Assembly (NCBI GenBank): GCA_002494885.1
Contig: DACV01000002.1
Span: 556,999-620,998, forward strand
Length of the DNA: 64,000 nucleotides
DNA from: Methanobacterium sp. UBA44
GTDB lineage: Archaea; Methanobacteriota; Methanobacteria; Methanobacteriales; Methanobacteriaceae
Direction: 5' to 3'
Shown here: piece after piece, positions 54,462 through 63,649 of the stretch
Position numbering within the stretch: position 1 is the first letter of the stretch
Layout of the letters: every line of letters starts with the position of its first letter
Notes under the pieces: model-generated
What the model saw: the letters and a program-made list of their open reading frames with translations, nothing else
Told to the model about the DNA's origin: nothing
The model's database searches: none
Position numbers and translations under genes: made by a program

Positions 54462-55499
54462 TCATCCCCTAAAAGGTAGTAGTGCTGGTTTTACAGTCAC
54501 CATGATCTTATCTTCTTGTAATTCAGTTGATGTAAGTAGGAATCTTGCTACATAAGAGCCTGCCACGCCAAATGGACATGTCTGGTAACATGTGGTGCAT
54601 CTAAGACATTTATTAGCATCTCTCTGAACACCTTTTTCTTCATCATAAGTAATTGCACCGGATGGACAGTCATCAACGCATAATCTGCAGTTATTACACT
54701 TTGAATCGTTCCATGTAATGATTCGAAGCTTTAATCTATCTGTTACCTTTTCAACCATATCTCTTATTTGTTCTTCTTCTGGCAGCATTCCCTTTGCTTC
54801 TTCCAGGATATCTGCAAAAGGTACTTCAAATTTCATAATTTGCTCTGGAGGAAGATCTTTTAATTCATCCTGTTTTGCTTCAATTAAATCTTCAAGAGTA
54901 TGTATCACTAAATTAATTACATCTTTCTGCCCTTCAACATTAGAAATATAAATTCCTTTAATTGCTCCTTTAACAGGACATGTTTTTGCACATTCTCCAC
55001 AGGCAATGCACTTTGACTGATCTATCATCACCTTATTATCTTCTTCAATTATGGCATCCTCAACTTTGCACGCTTTCATGCATTTTTTACAGCGAATACA
55101 AAGATAATCGTCAATTACAAACATTTTTTCTGCAGGTAATATGGTAAATTCTTCCCTTATTAAATGACTTTCACCAGTTCTAAGTGTCTTAGGATCAGTT
55201 GGACATACCTCTGCACAGAATCCGCATCTTATACATGCATCTGTGTTTATAACAGGATATGTAATTCCTTCACCGTTTTCAGCATCCTTATCATTTGTTC
55301 TTACAAGTTTTATGGCTGCTGGTGATGGACACGCTGCAGTACAGGCACCGCATGCAATACATAACTCCCTTATTACTTCAGGGAAATCTCTAAATCTATC
55401 TGGCGATTCTACTATTTCTCTGTCGGTTGCTGCACCTGCAAAATTTTCAACCCATCCTTTTCTTGCAAATTCGTATAAATACCATATTACTGAAGACAT
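54462..55499 (-). CDS. ehaP: energy-converting hydrogenase A subunit P, 6[4Fe-4S] polyferredoxin
   Basis: A 345-residue polyferredoxin with six [4Fe-4S] motifs (CIACGACTAACP, CIRCGFCAEVCP, CIRCKKCMKACK, CIACGECAKTCP, CNNCRLCVDDCP, CLRCTTCYQTCP), matching the known 6[4Fe-4S] EhaP. A helical insert lies between clusters four and five. It passes electrons between the hydrogenase module and ferredoxin. It is 28 bp after ehaO. Confidence 0.93.
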   Translation of the reverse strand: MSSVIWYLYEFARKGWVENFAGAATDREIVESPDRFRDFPEVIRELCIACGACTAACPSPAAIKLVRTNDKDAENGEGITYPVINTDACIRCGFCAEVCPTDPKTLRTGESHLIREEFTILPAEKMFVIDDYLCIRCKKCMKACKVEDAIIEEDNKVMIDQSKCIACGECAKTCPVKGAIKGIYISNVEGQKDVINLVIHTLEDLIEAKQDELKDLPPEQIMKFEVPFADILEEAKGMLPEEEQIRDMVEKVTDRLKLRIITWNDSKCNNCRLCVDDCPSGAITYDEEKGVQRDANKCLRCTTCYQTCPFGVAGSYVARFLLTSTELQEDKIMVTVKPALLPFRG

Positions 55500-55527
55500 A
55501 ACACCATCTTTTACTTTTTTTAGTGAG

Positions 55528-56673
55528 TTATTTTAAATTAATTGATTTTACATTATGTAATCCATTAACTTCATGAACTTTACCAGATTCTTCATCGATA
55601 ATAGTAACTCTCTCAGTACATGCAATACATGGATCAACGCTTGCATAAGTAGCAACAGCGTCTGCAACTGTAGCAACATCCTTAAACATGTATCTTGCGC
55701 ATGCATCGATGTTCATTATACTTGGAGTTCTTATGGAAATGTTTTTAATTAAATTACCATTGGTTTCAATCATATAGGCAACTTCGCCTCTTGGAGCTTC
55801 ATTTCTGTTATCAGCATACCCTGCTGGAATATTTACTTTTTTTCTTACCTTACCTTCAGGAAGATTTTCTATTGCCTGTTTAATTATTTTTATCGACTCT
55901 GTAACTTCATCAAATCTGTTCATATTTCTGGCGAAGTTATCTCCTTCCCCACGCCAGATCACGTTGAAATCCAAATGATCCTTATATACTGGCTTTTCAG
56001 TCCTTAAATCTTCTGTTATTGATGATGCTCTTGCTATAGGTCCTACAGCCCGCGCTTTAATGGAATCTTCTTTAGACATGTAACCAACATCTTTCGATCT
56101 TAAACCCAGCAGAGGACCATGCTCAAACATTTGAGGATATCTGGCATACTGTGACTCTAAATTATCTAAAATATTCATTATACTCTTTAAATGAACTTCT
56201 TTAGCGTCTAATCTAACCCCGCCAACAACGTTCCATGCCATATGAACTCTATTACCTGTTAAAAGTTCAATAGCATCCATAACTGGCTCTCTAAGGGATA
56301 ACATATACATAAAAAGGGTTTCATGTTCAATGGTATTGAAGTAAGTTGAATTTGCCAGCAAATGACTCTGAATTCTATCCAATTCATTGGCAATAACCCT
56401 TAAAAATTGTGCTCTTAATGGAGCTTCTTCACCGGCTATTTTTTCAAATGTTTCAGTAAATGTTTGTGTGTGGATATATGAACAGATTCCACAAACCCTT
56501 TCAGAAAGATAAACGGCTTTTTGCCAGGTTTTTCCTTCCATTACTCTTTCAATTCCTCTGTGGACGTAACCATAATCTATTTCTGCACCTATTACTTTTT
56601 CTCCCCTTGTTTGAAGTTTTAAGCGCAATGGTTCTTTAAGAGCAGGGTGAATTGGTCCTATTGGAACTATCAT
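55528..56673 (-). CDS. ehaO: energy-converting hydrogenase A large subunit
   Basis: This is the [NiFe] catalytic subunit, 381 residues. Both nickel-binding pairs are present: C61/C64 in SERVCGICSYIHT and C349/C352 in VDPCIACTERV. It shares the fold of the 49-kDa subunit of complex I. It retains 29 residues after the last cysteine, as in group 4 enzymes that are not cut. Its ATG overlaps the ehaN stop (ATGA). The complex sits on the cytoplasmic face of the membrane. Confidence 0.95.
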   Translation of the reverse strand: MIVPIGPIHPALKEPLRLKLQTRGEKVIGAEIDYGYVHRGIERVMEGKTWQKAVYLSERVCGICSYIHTQTFTETFEKIAGEEAPLRAQFLRVIANELDRIQSHLLANSTYFNTIEHETLFMYMLSLREPVMDAIELLTGNRVHMAWNVVGGVRLDAKEVHLKSIMNILDNLESQYARYPQMFEHGPLLGLRSKDVGYMSKEDSIKARAVGPIARASSITEDLRTEKPVYKDHLDFNVIWRGEGDNFARNMNRFDEVTESIKIIKQAIENLPEGKVRKKVNIPAGYADNRNEAPRGEVAYMIETNGNLIKNISIRTPSIMNIDACARYMFKDVATVADAVATYASVDPCIACTERVTIIDEESGKVHEVNGLHNVKSINLK

Positions 56674-57119
56674 TCTTTTTGCCTCCCTTTAGCAGCTATA
56701 GCATCTGGACCGACTGCTAATAGAGCTCCTAATATCTCTGTTGGCCTTGGCGGGCATCCTGGAACAGATGCATCTACTGGAATAAATTCGTTAAGTGGAG
56801 GGTATATTGCACTACCTTCCTGATTAAAAACATGACCTGAAAGTGGACATGCTCCAATAGCAACCACAATTTTAGGATTTGGAGCTTTTGCATAAATTCT
56901 CTGGAGGTTTTCTTTCCATTGCTCTGCAACTGGGCCTGTAACCAGAATTACATCGGCCTCCCTTGGATTGTTGTGGAAATATATACCGTACTGTTCCAGA
57001 TCATATCGAGGTGATAAAAGTGCCACTATCTCGATATCACAGCCGTTACATCCTCCTGTATTTATAAGACAAGCATGAATAGAGCTTTTTCTTATTACAT
57101 CTTTAAGTGAATCTAACAT
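56670..57119 (-). CDS. ehaN: energy-converting hydrogenase A small subunit
   Basis: A 149-residue small subunit that holds the proximal [4Fe-4S] cluster. Ligands visible are C24 and C27 in NTGGCNGCDIEIVALL, C91 in GACPLSG and C122 in VPGCPPRPTEIL. It is homologous to NuoB/EchC. The stop overlaps the ehaO start by 4 nt. Confidence 0.95.
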   Translation of the reverse strand: MLDSLKDVIRKSSIHACLINTGGCNGCDIEIVALLSPRYDLEQYGIYFHNNPREADVILVTGPVAEQWKENLQRIYAKAPNPKIVVAIGACPLSGHVFNQEGSAIYPPLNEFIPVDASVPGCPPRPTEILGALLAVGPDAIAAKGRQKE

Positions 57120-57123
57120 TTCT

Positions 57124-57525
57124 TTACCTCATCAGAAATTCAATAAGTTCTTTCCTGCCATCTATTATGGCATCTTCATAAGATTTACCTTCAATAACTT
57201 CTTTTGCAATTTTATTTTTTATTGCATCAGCTTCCTCAAGTGATAGAATTTCCATTACATCTGAAAGCCAGCATATTTTTAGATCAAAGTGAACTTTATC
57301 CAGAATACAACTATATCTGGATGATTCGAATCGGGGATGTAAAGCTTCAAGGCTGGACATGTCCAGTCTTTTCATTAGAATCTTTTCAAACTCTTCAGTA
57401 GTTATTCCCATTTCCTTTGAGATTGGCTTTATTATATCTTCCTGCCATTTATAACTGCTTAATATTCTTCCTTTCATTATTTCCATTAAAGATTCTTTTT
57501 TTTCCTCTATATCATTGCCATTCAT
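57124..57525 (-). CDS. ehaM: energy-converting hydrogenase A subunit M
   Basis: A 133-residue soluble, charged protein with no membrane segment and no cysteine motif. It is one of the poorly conserved hydrophilic subunits of Eha; identity is by place between ehaL and ehaN and by size. It overlaps ehaL by 4 nt and lies 4 bp from ehaN. Function is unknown. Confidence 0.8.
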   Translation of the reverse strand: MNGNDIEEKKESLMEIMKGRILSSYKWQEDIIKPISKEMGITTEEFEKILMKRLDMSSLEALHPRFESSRYSCILDKVHFDLKICWLSDVMEILSLEEADAIKNKIAKEVIEGKSYEDAIIDGRKELIEFLMR

Positions 57526-57845
57526 AAAAGAACCATCCCAGTAATCCAGATAATACCTGAAACTATAAATCCAATTACCAATTCAAATCTACCGTATCCG
57601 GGTCTCATTCCCAGTACAAGTGCTACTAAAAATAAACCTATTGTAATAGAAATATATTGTGGAATTAGCATAATAAGTTGACTGTTTAAAAGCAAGATCC
57701 ATCCTATAATGGAAATTACTAAAGCAACTATATCAATATTTTTGCTTACAAAAGGTTCTGTATACTTTTTATAGCTAAGTACAAGGCCTATAATCATTCC
57801 AATCACAAATGAAAGTATATATATAAGATAAATTACTTGATCCAT
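57522..57845 (-). CDS. ehaL: energy-converting hydrogenase A subunit L
   Basis: A 107-residue protein with three hydrophobic helices (about 2-24, 36-58, 64-105 in two parts). It is an Eha membrane subunit recognised by position between ehaK and ehaM and by size. No known residues for ion transport are evident. Confidence 0.82.
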   Translation of the reverse strand: MDQVIYLIYILSFVIGMIIGLVLSYKKYTEPFVSKNIDIVALVISIIGWILLLNSQLIMLIPQYISITIGLFLVALVLGMRPGYGRFELVIGFIVSGIIWITGMVLL

Positions 57846-57856
57846 TTTATCACCAA

Positions 57857-58114
57857 TTAGGCGGGTCTATAAAGTAGTATAAATGCTACAATGAAAAATA
57901 TGAGCGCCGCAATAAATGCATAGTTTTCAAGTTTTTCTGAAATGTGGATAAATTTACTTCTATTCTGGAATAATAGCAGAAATGCTAAAAATATCATTGC
58001 AGCAGTTAATGGAAATACAATAATCCATTGTTTGAATACAGCAAGTCCGCTCATTATTATGGCCCCTACTCCTACAAGAGCCATTAAGAAGAGTGTATCC
58101 TGTTCTTTTTTCAT
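57857..58114 (-). CDS. ehaK: energy-converting hydrogenase A subunit K
   Basis: An 85-residue small membrane protein with about three helices and a basic stretch (QNRSKFIH). It is identified by its place 11 bp before ehaL and after ehaJ. Specific role is unknown. Confidence 0.82.
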   Translation of the reverse strand: MKKEQDTLFLMALVGVGAIIMSGLAVFKQWIIVFPLTAAMIFLAFLLLFQNRSKFIHISEKLENYAFIAALIFFIVAFILLYRPA

Positions 58115-58149
58115 TTTTTATTCTCCTCTATGAGATCTATCCCCAAATT

Positions 58150-59013
58150 TTAAAGTACATTTAACATTAATATGGAACCGACAATTCCAATAATTGCAAA
58201 TATTATTTGTAGAATTACAGAGTGATTAGGGTTTAGAAGTGGTGATGTGGCACTTATAAACGCAATTCCGACGGTGATTCCTACCATTCCAATAATGTAT
58301 GCAATAGGGCTAATTGGTCCAAGGAATACAGTCAGGAAAATCCATAGCAGCATGTACCACATTATTGATTCTGATATCATAAGATATCCGCGCAGTAAAC
58401 CAAAATGCTCAGTTTCATATCCAGATACTATATCTTTTCCTTTTGTTATTGAAAATGGTGTGTATTGTGCTTTTGATATTATTAACACCAGATACATAGC
58501 TGCAGCTAAAGGTATAGCATATAATAAAGGTCCATTTACTGCTTGATAATTTATTATGTCGCTAATTCCCATAGAACCTGTTTTTAGATAAATTATTACA
58601 AGTACTGCAAACAGCGGCACTTCTGCAGCTGCTGAATAAACTGCCCTAACACAACTTAATTTACCATATGGCGAACCAGATGAAGAACCAGCATTGTGTT
58701 CAACGATTTTGTGAATTGCATATATACCAAATATAATTAAGAGGGATCCCTGGGTAACAGGCCCAACTATGACAGCACTAATCCATATAACCATAAGAAT
58801 ACTTGCTATACCAATATAAAACGGCATTGCTGCCGTTTTAGGGAAAGATGACTCTTTTATGTAAAATTTAAGTAAATGTAAAAGATACTGAATTATTGGC
58901 GGACCTGGTCTGGATTGTACTCTTGCAACAACCTTTCGGTATAATCCAAGAAGTACACTCCCCACCAGGAATGCAATAAGAACATTTAATAAGATATTTG
59001 CCATTAAATTCAT
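58150..59013 (-). CDS. ehaJ: energy-converting hydrogenase A subunit J, NuoH-like
   Basis: A 287-residue membrane protein homologous to NuoH/HycD, the subunit linking the soluble hydrogenase module to the ion channel. The signature RVQSRPGPPIIQY follows the first helix. About seven to eight helices are predicted. It contributes to coupling electron transfer with ion flow. It is between ehaI and ehaK. Confidence 0.92.
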   Translation of the reverse strand: MNLMANILLNVLIAFLVGSVLLGLYRKVVARVQSRPGPPIIQYLLHLLKFYIKESSFPKTAAMPFYIGIASILMVIWISAVIVGPVTQGSLLIIFGIYAIHKIVEHNAGSSSGSPYGKLSCVRAVYSAAAEVPLFAVLVIIYLKTGSMGISDIINYQAVNGPLLYAIPLAAAMYLVLIISKAQYTPFSITKGKDIVSGYETEHFGLLRGYLMISESIMWYMLLWIFLTVFLGPISPIAYIIGMVGITVGIAFISATSPLLNPNHSVILQIIFAIIGIVGSILMLNVL

Positions 59014-59034
59014 CTGATCACCGGTTGAATTTGA

Positions 59035-59259
59035 TTAGTATCCGATGAAGGGTTCTCTCCTTCTATCTTCTTCTTCGTCTTTTTTAGCTCTTGCCATGAT
59101 TATTAATCCAAGTGATAGTACACTTAAGGGTATGCCTACAATAGATATCCCAATAATTATCCAGTTGGCTGGATTGAATATTAAAGCATATATAATGCTA
59201 ATTATGGAAATTATAAACACTATTGAACTTATTATACCATTTCTATCCATATTTTTCAC
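59035..59259 (-). CDS. ehaI: energy-converting hydrogenase A subunit I
   Basis: A 74-residue protein with two membrane helices and a charged C-terminal tail (KKDEEEDRRREP). It is recognised by position and size between ehaH and ehaJ. Function beyond membership in the membrane arm is unknown. Confidence 0.8.
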   Translation of the reverse strand: MKNMDRNGIISSIVFIISIISIIYALIFNPANWIIIGISIVGIPLSVLSLGLIIMARAKKDEEEDRRREPFIGY

Positions 59260-59266
59260 CCAATTT

Positions 59267-59944
59267 TTAAAATGGTTTGTTTATTATTAACAGTATTTCA
59301 ATCGCTCTAACGATTACAAGTAATGAACTTAAATGTATTATAACTAAAAATGGTGAGCCAGGGGTTCTAAACATTTCAGCTTTTGTTGCATAAAATGGTG
59401 CTACACCAGTCTCACCAGCAATACCCATTAAAAGTAACATTGACCCAAAAGTTACCATCGGAGTTACTGTACTATTTGCCAGTTCAAGGATACTTAAAGT
59501 TCCAGTTGTAGCGAGTACTATAGCTGCCCCTCCAAATAAAGGAAGTGATGAAATCATTGCAATTATACCATACTGGAATGCTGAATCCAGGACATCCACC
59601 ATTTTCACTGCTGCTACTAATCCAAGATTAACTATACCAATCAATGCAGCGAATAATGTGAAATTGAAGAGATCTCCAGTAATCATTGCTCCTGCTGTTG
59701 CAAGACCACATACAATTGCTAAAAATCTCCTTATTTTAAACTCACCTATATCTACCTTTACTTCCCTGTCTTCAAGACTACCAAATCTTGCTTCAACCTG
59801 GGTTTCTGTATTACTTAAAGCTATAAGAAGTGTAAATAGAAGTGCTCCGCCAAATAGGAACAAATTAAATGGGGTAAAGTATAGTACAATATCTCCCAGA
59901 GGTATATAACCGAATACTTGCCCGCTTAAAGTTGCTATATCCAT
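59267..59944 (-). CDS. ehaH: energy-converting hydrogenase A subunit H
   Basis: A 225-residue membrane protein with about six helices (including the cores VDIGEFKIRRFLAIVCGL and GIAGETGVAPFYATKAEM). The latter region resembles part of NuoL/M/N-type antiporter subunits, suggesting part of the ion-translocating arm. It is split from the larger antiporter fold seen in Ehb. It starts at ATG 59944, 16 bp after ehaG. Confidence 0.87.
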   Translation of the reverse strand: MDIATLSGQVFGYIPLGDIVLYFTPFNLFLFGGALLFTLLIALSNTETQVEARFGSLEDREVKVDIGEFKIRRFLAIVCGLATAGAMITGDLFNFTLFAALIGIVNLGLVAAVKMVDVLDSAFQYGIIAMISSLPLFGGAAIVLATTGTLSILELANSTVTPMVTFGSMLLLMGIAGETGVAPFYATKAEMFRTPGSPFLVIIHLSSLLVIVRAIEILLIINKPF

Positions 59945-59960
59945 TTTTATTTACTCCAGA

Positions 59961-60647
59961 TTATTTTTCTCTTTTAAATTCTTCTCTACCCATGACCCCA
60001 ATAAGTCCTACTTTAGAGGCTACTTTTACCATTATTCCGCATGCTGAAAGGAATAAACCTAATAGCCAGTATTGAGGCGCTACAAAGAATAGTAAGAACC
60101 CTACTAACCATAAAACCCATGCCATCCCTGATATTCCTGCAATACCCTCCCATATATGGGTTGGAACTCCTCTAATAGTTTTTGATAATACATAGAACAG
60201 TATTCCTACACCAGCGACTGCTCCACCAGTAAATCCAGTAAGGAAACATCCATGGACTACAAGGATTATTGCAAGGAAAGCTGGTGCAGTATCTAAAATT
60301 TCCATATCCAGCGATAATGGAAGAGGAATCAATCCAACAGGTTTTTCTGTTTTCCTCATCTCTCTGCTCATAAGAATTTCACCAATTGCCAGAATTTCTG
60401 CAAGTTCAACAACCAGTCCTGGAAGTACCAGTGCCTCTGCTAAATCTGTTGCAACTGCTGCAACGATAACTAACATTGCTAATCCAACAAGATCTGTAAG
60501 AATTAATGCAGTTAAATCACCCTTCTTAAATGCTATTCCAAGGAGAGCAATAAAACCTGTCAATAATCCCACAACAATTGCAGGTTTATAAATTGAAACT
60601 ACAAGAGGAGAAACAACATTTGGGACCAAAACTTCAGCACCAGTCAT
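59961..60647 (-). CDS. ehaG: energy-converting hydrogenase A subunit G
   Basis: A membrane protein of about 228 residues with six to seven helices, starting MTGAEVLVPNVVSPLVVS. The frame is open 42 nt further upstream (to 60689), but ATG 60647 overlaps the ehaF stop by 4 nt (ATGA), the pattern seen at other joints in this operon. EVDL-type acidic residues in VELAEILAIGEIL may serve ion movement, which is inference. Confidence 0.87.
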   Translation of the reverse strand: MTGAEVLVPNVVSPLVVSIYKPAIVVGLLTGFIALLGIAFKKGDLTALILTDLVGLAMLVIVAAVATDLAEALVLPGLVVELAEILAIGEILMSREMRKTEKPVGLIPLPLSLDMEILDTAPAFLAIILVVHGCFLTGFTGGAVAGVGILFYVLSKTIRGVPTHIWEGIAGISGMAWVLWLVGFLLFFVAPQYWLLGLFLSACGIMVKVASKVGLIGVMGREEFKREK

Positions 60648-61159
60648 TCTTCTTCCTCCCGTTTCATTGTAAAGTGAAGTGCAACCCACGAAGCCACTAC
60701 AAATGCCATCATTAAAATACTTGATTCAAGTACTGTGTCGAAACCCCTTGTGTAATACAATATTTCATCTATTAAACCACCAGGGGATGAATAAATTGAA
60801 GTACCGAAATAAAGAGTCGTATCTCTTACACTTATACCCATCGGAGATATATAACCTGTGATTTTACCTATTGCAGCAGAATTTTCTGGATATTGAGCTT
60901 TAGTTATTCCAGGTTCCAGTAAAAAATTACCATTAAGCCCAAAATCTGCAATTACAACACCTCCTCTATCGTAAGGAGCTAAAGGATCTTGTGCGTTAAT
61001 CTGGCTTTGTGGTTCAGGTCTTGGATAAAGCTGATGATCATTTAATGCAAATGGCACTAATAGACCTGCTATGAGAACTATCCCCAGCACTAATGAGAAC
61101 AGCCTAGGAATATTATCTGGATTTGCCAGGTCATTTAAAATCCTTCCTAAACTTCTCAT
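60644..61159 (-). CDS. ehaF: energy-converting hydrogenase A subunit F
   Basis: A 171-residue protein with one helix near residues 18-40 and another near 145-163 around an outside segment (LYPRPEPQSQINAQDPLAPYDRG). It is an Eha membrane subunit by position. Its ends overlap ehaE and ehaG by 4 nt each. Confidence 0.85.
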   Translation of the reverse strand: MRSLGRILNDLANPDNIPRLFSLVLGIVLIAGLLVPFALNDHQLYPRPEPQSQINAQDPLAPYDRGGVVIADFGLNGNFLLEPGITKAQYPENSAAIGKITGYISPMGISVRDTTLYFGTSIYSSPGGLIDEILYYTRGFDTVLESSILMMAFVVASWVALHFTMKREEEE

Positions 61160-61416
61160 ACTTTTGCCTCCATTTCTTCAAGCCTTACAATGGCCCTTAA
61201 AAGTATCATTGTAATTATAAGAGTTGATGCAACGAATGTAAGAAGGGCTATAGTGTGATTATAGGTTAAGAATATCATTGAAACCCCTACAGCTGCAACT
61301 TCAGTATTCAGAGTTCTTATTACAGGATCTTTAACCCCAGGACCAATAACAGTAGCAATACTTCCTAATATCATAAGTGCACAGCCAGTATAGAACCATA
61401 CGTAAATATCAAGCAA
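61156..61416 (-). CDS. ehaE: energy-converting hydrogenase A subunit E
   Basis: An 86-residue protein with three hydrophobic helices, similar in shape to MnhF/MrpF-like or NuoK-like subunits. Overlaps ehaD by 8 nt and ehaF by 4 nt, so translation is coupled. Identity is by position and size. Confidence 0.85.
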   Translation of the reverse strand: MLDIYVWFYTGCALMILGSIATVIGPGVKDPVIRTLNTEVAAVGVSMIFLTYNHTIALLTFVASTLIITMILLRAIVRLEEMEAKV

Positions 61417-61696
61417 TGTTCATTTCCTCCTGCGCTTTTAGTTTTTCCTTTCTAACATCGTTAATTTTAATAACAGCGATTAAAAGGATTACAGTAGAAA
61501 TTGGATCAAGTATTGCAGCAGCCACAGCCACATCTAAATACTTTGCGGCCACTATCATTCCAAGGAACCCTCCTTCAAGCAATGTAAACATGATCACTTT
61601 ATCAACGGGCTTTGGAAGTAATATTATACCTGCTGCCCCAATTAGTGAGACTGCAGCTGATACTGTTGATATATTTATAAAATCTAAGAATGCCAT
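61409..61696 (-). CDS. ehaD: energy-converting hydrogenase A subunit D
   Basis: A 95-residue protein with three helices and DPISTVILLIAVI, a pattern shared with MnhB/MrpB-like small antiporter subunits. Identity is by position between ehaC and ehaE. Probably part of the membrane arm. Confidence 0.85.
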   Translation of the reverse strand: MAFLDFINISTVSAAVSLIGAAGIILLPKPVDKVIMFTLLEGGFLGMIVAAKYLDVAVAAAILDPISTVILLIAVIKINDVRKEKLKAQEEMNIA

Positions 61697-61720
61697 TATT
61701 CCACCAGATTATTTAAATTT

Positions 61721-61969
61721 TTATTTTATAATTATTTCTTCTTGTATTCTTCCAATTGAGTATGATATTGCATTTGAACTTAGTGTATTAGATACAAAAA
61801 AAGTTATTGCAATAATAGCTCCAAATGGTGTCTGTATGTAAAGTGCAATTAATGCAGATATACCAAAACCCACTGCATTTAGATAGAGCATTCTTTCGCT
61901 TCTATCCCTGGCGATTAACGCTCTAAGGGCCATAAGTACAATTATAATGCCTGTAATCTCAATTAACAT
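61721..61969 (-). CDS. ehaC: energy-converting hydrogenase A subunit C
   Basis: An 82-residue membrane protein with three helices (LIEITGIIIVLMALRALI at the start). It resembles MrpF/G-like small subunits in shape. Identity is by position between ehaB and ehaD; the gap to ehaB is 67 bp, the largest among the membrane genes. Confidence 0.83.
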   Translation of the reverse strand: MLIEITGIIIVLMALRALIARDRSERMLYLNAVGFGISALIALYIQTPFGAIIAITFFVSNTLSSNAISYSIGRIQEEIIIK

Positions 61970-62036
61970 CTTTATCTACCTTTTGAATATAAATGAATAT
62001 TTATGGTTTATTTTTCTAATAATTTAAGTTTAATGT

Positions 62037-62540
62037 CTATGTTAATTCAGTATGTCTTCCCATTTTTTCTGCAATTTTTCCAAGCAATCGAGATGCTCTG
62101 GGATGATCTATACCTTGAATGGTAACTATTGCAATTAGCATTCCTACAATAAATTGTTCTGGAAGCATTCCAATAAATGATGCTAGCCCTATAATGACCA
62201 TTATGCTCAACGCGCCAGTTGTACCTGCATATCCAGGATCAGCACAAAGTCTATTACCTATAAATACCAGTAGAGCAGCTACAAATCCTCCTGCAGGGAA
62301 TCCGATTAAATAACATCCTACAGCACCAAGAAGTGTCCCTGCTGAAGCATCTGGAGAACAAACAATATTTCCCTGGAAGAATCCACCAGCTAAATCACCG
62401 CCTCTCTTTTGGATACCCCTTCCAATTACTTCTGCACCTTTAACTCCTGGCTGTTCAGGAAGACCCATCCATGTATCGATAAGCACGAAGTTTATCCAGC
62501 ATAGAACGGCTGCAATTATGATTCCTAATATTTCGTTCAT
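62037..62540 (-). CDS. ehaB: energy-converting hydrogenase A subunit B
   Basis: A 167-residue protein with four to five helices, starting MNEILGIIIAAVLCWINF. A central glycine-rich stretch (GDLAGGFFQGNIVCSPDAS) lies between helices. Its start overlaps the ehaA stop by 4 nt. Function in the membrane arm is unknown. Confidence 0.87.
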   Translation of the reverse strand: MNEILGIIIAAVLCWINFVLIDTWMGLPEQPGVKGAEVIGRGIQKRGGDLAGGFFQGNIVCSPDASAGTLLGAVGCYLIGFPAGGFVAALLVFIGNRLCADPGYAGTTGALSIMVIIGLASFIGMLPEQFIVGMLIAIVTIQGIDHPRASRLLGKIAEKMGRHTELT

Positions 62541-62824
62541 TGAGTTTCACCTTCAACTTGTTCTGCAGGTCTTGGAAGGATTTTTTCCAGCAGGTATTTT
62601 GAAATCAACGCTGATATTACTCCCACTATTATTCCAACTGCCATTCCTTCCCATCCAAGCTCAAAAACCATTGCTGATAACCCAAGAGCAATTACAGTAG
62701 TTGGAAAAATTATGCTGATTGTAAATGAATATCTAATTGGCCTTTCTGGAAGTAATGGAAGTCTTAATATTAGACCAACAATAATCGCAGAAACAACTGC
62801 AAGAAAATAACTTATCATTGTCAT
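62537..62824 (-). CDS. ehaA: energy-converting hydrogenase A subunit A
   Basis: A protein of about 95 residues with three helices (MTMISYFLAVVSAIIVGL at the start). It opens the eha operon. The frame is open to 62863, but the TATA box at 62869-62876 predicts a transcript start near 62847, so ATG 62824 is the first plausible start. It gives the usual EhaA length. Confidence 0.85.
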   Translation of the reverse strand: MTMISYFLAVVSAIIVGLILRLPLLPERPIRYSFTISIIFPTTVIALGLSAMVFELGWEGMAVGIIVGVISALISKYLLEKILPRPAEQVEGETQ

Positions 62825-62868
62825 AACTTCAACATGAATAATCATGATAAAAAGAATGATCAACTGAA

Positions 62869-62876
62869 TATATAAA
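62869..62876 (-). promoter_or_regulatory. TATA box of the eha operon
   Basis: TTTATATA on the minus strand, about 48 nt upstream of ATG 62824. It predicts a transcript start near 62847 and a leader of about 23 nt, and argues against the longer ehaA start. Confidence 0.5.
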
Positions 62877-63072
62877 TGTTTTTACTTTAACCCAATTCTT
62901 GAGGATGTTAAATAGAAAAAGCTATTTGATTATTTGAACATAAAATATTAAAGTGTTTATCAAAATAAATACAAAATATAATAATCTGAGGATGTAATGA
63001 ACTATAACAAAAGATTTTTAATATACAATACTATTTACGGAATTTTACTCTTAAAATAAAGGAAGGATATAC

Positions 63073-63510
63073 ATGAGTAACTTAAAGCGCTTTGATAAGA
63101 CTCTAACTCTTATTTTATTGATAATTTTGATTGGTGCAGTTGTTACAACGGTTTATATAATTGTTTTCCCTCAACAAAATGGAAAATACACTGAATTTTA
63201 TATTTTAGGACCTGATGGAAAAGCAGGTAACTATCCTGATAATTTGAGTGTTGGAGAAAGTGGTAAAGTCATTATTGGAATTGTAAATCATGAAGCAGCC
63301 GATGCAAATTACCAGTTAGTTGTTAAATTTAATAATTTAACTTTAAAAAATGAAACAGTATCCTTGAAGGATAAAGAGAAAAAAGAGATTCCGTTTACGT
63401 TTGTAACTTCAACTTCTGGCAAAAATCAGGAAATGGAATTTTTGCTGTATAAGTTACCCAATGATATTGATGTCTATCGTTCGCTGCGTTTGAATGTGGA
63501 TGTTTCTTGA
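63073..63510 (+). CDS. DUF1616-like membrane-anchored protein
   Basis: A 145-residue protein with one N-terminal transmembrane helix (about 13-33) and an external beta-rich domain. The words EFYILGPDGKAGNYP, GESGKVIIGIVNHE and ADANYQLVVKFN match the extracellular part of DUF1616, a domain common in methanogen surface proteins. The usual extra membrane part of DUF1616 is reduced here. AGGAAGGATATAC before the ATG is a good ribosome binding site. Function is unknown. Confidence 0.85.
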   Translation: MSNLKRFDKTLTLILLIILIGAVVTTVYIIVFPQQNGKYTEFYILGPDGKAGNYPDNLSVGESGKVIIGIVNHEAADANYQLVVKFNNLTLKNETVSLKDKEKKEIPFTFVTSTSGKNQEMEFLLYKLPNDIDVYRSLRLNVDVS

Positions 63511-63649
63511 TTTTTCTTTCTTTCAAATTTTTGAATATTGACCAGTTGAATCCCCTAATAAAAAATTATTTTTCAATTATAGTGAAGAACCTGAGTAATT
63601 ATAGTTAAATACCAAACTTTTTATACTTTAAATGATAATATAAATTATC

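Noticed and set aside
62997..63059. 20-codon ORF before the DUF1616 gene
   Set aside because: It has GAGGATG upstream, but a TATA-like TTTAATATAC lies inside the ORF, so the main transcript probably starts after its ATG. Not supported enough to call.
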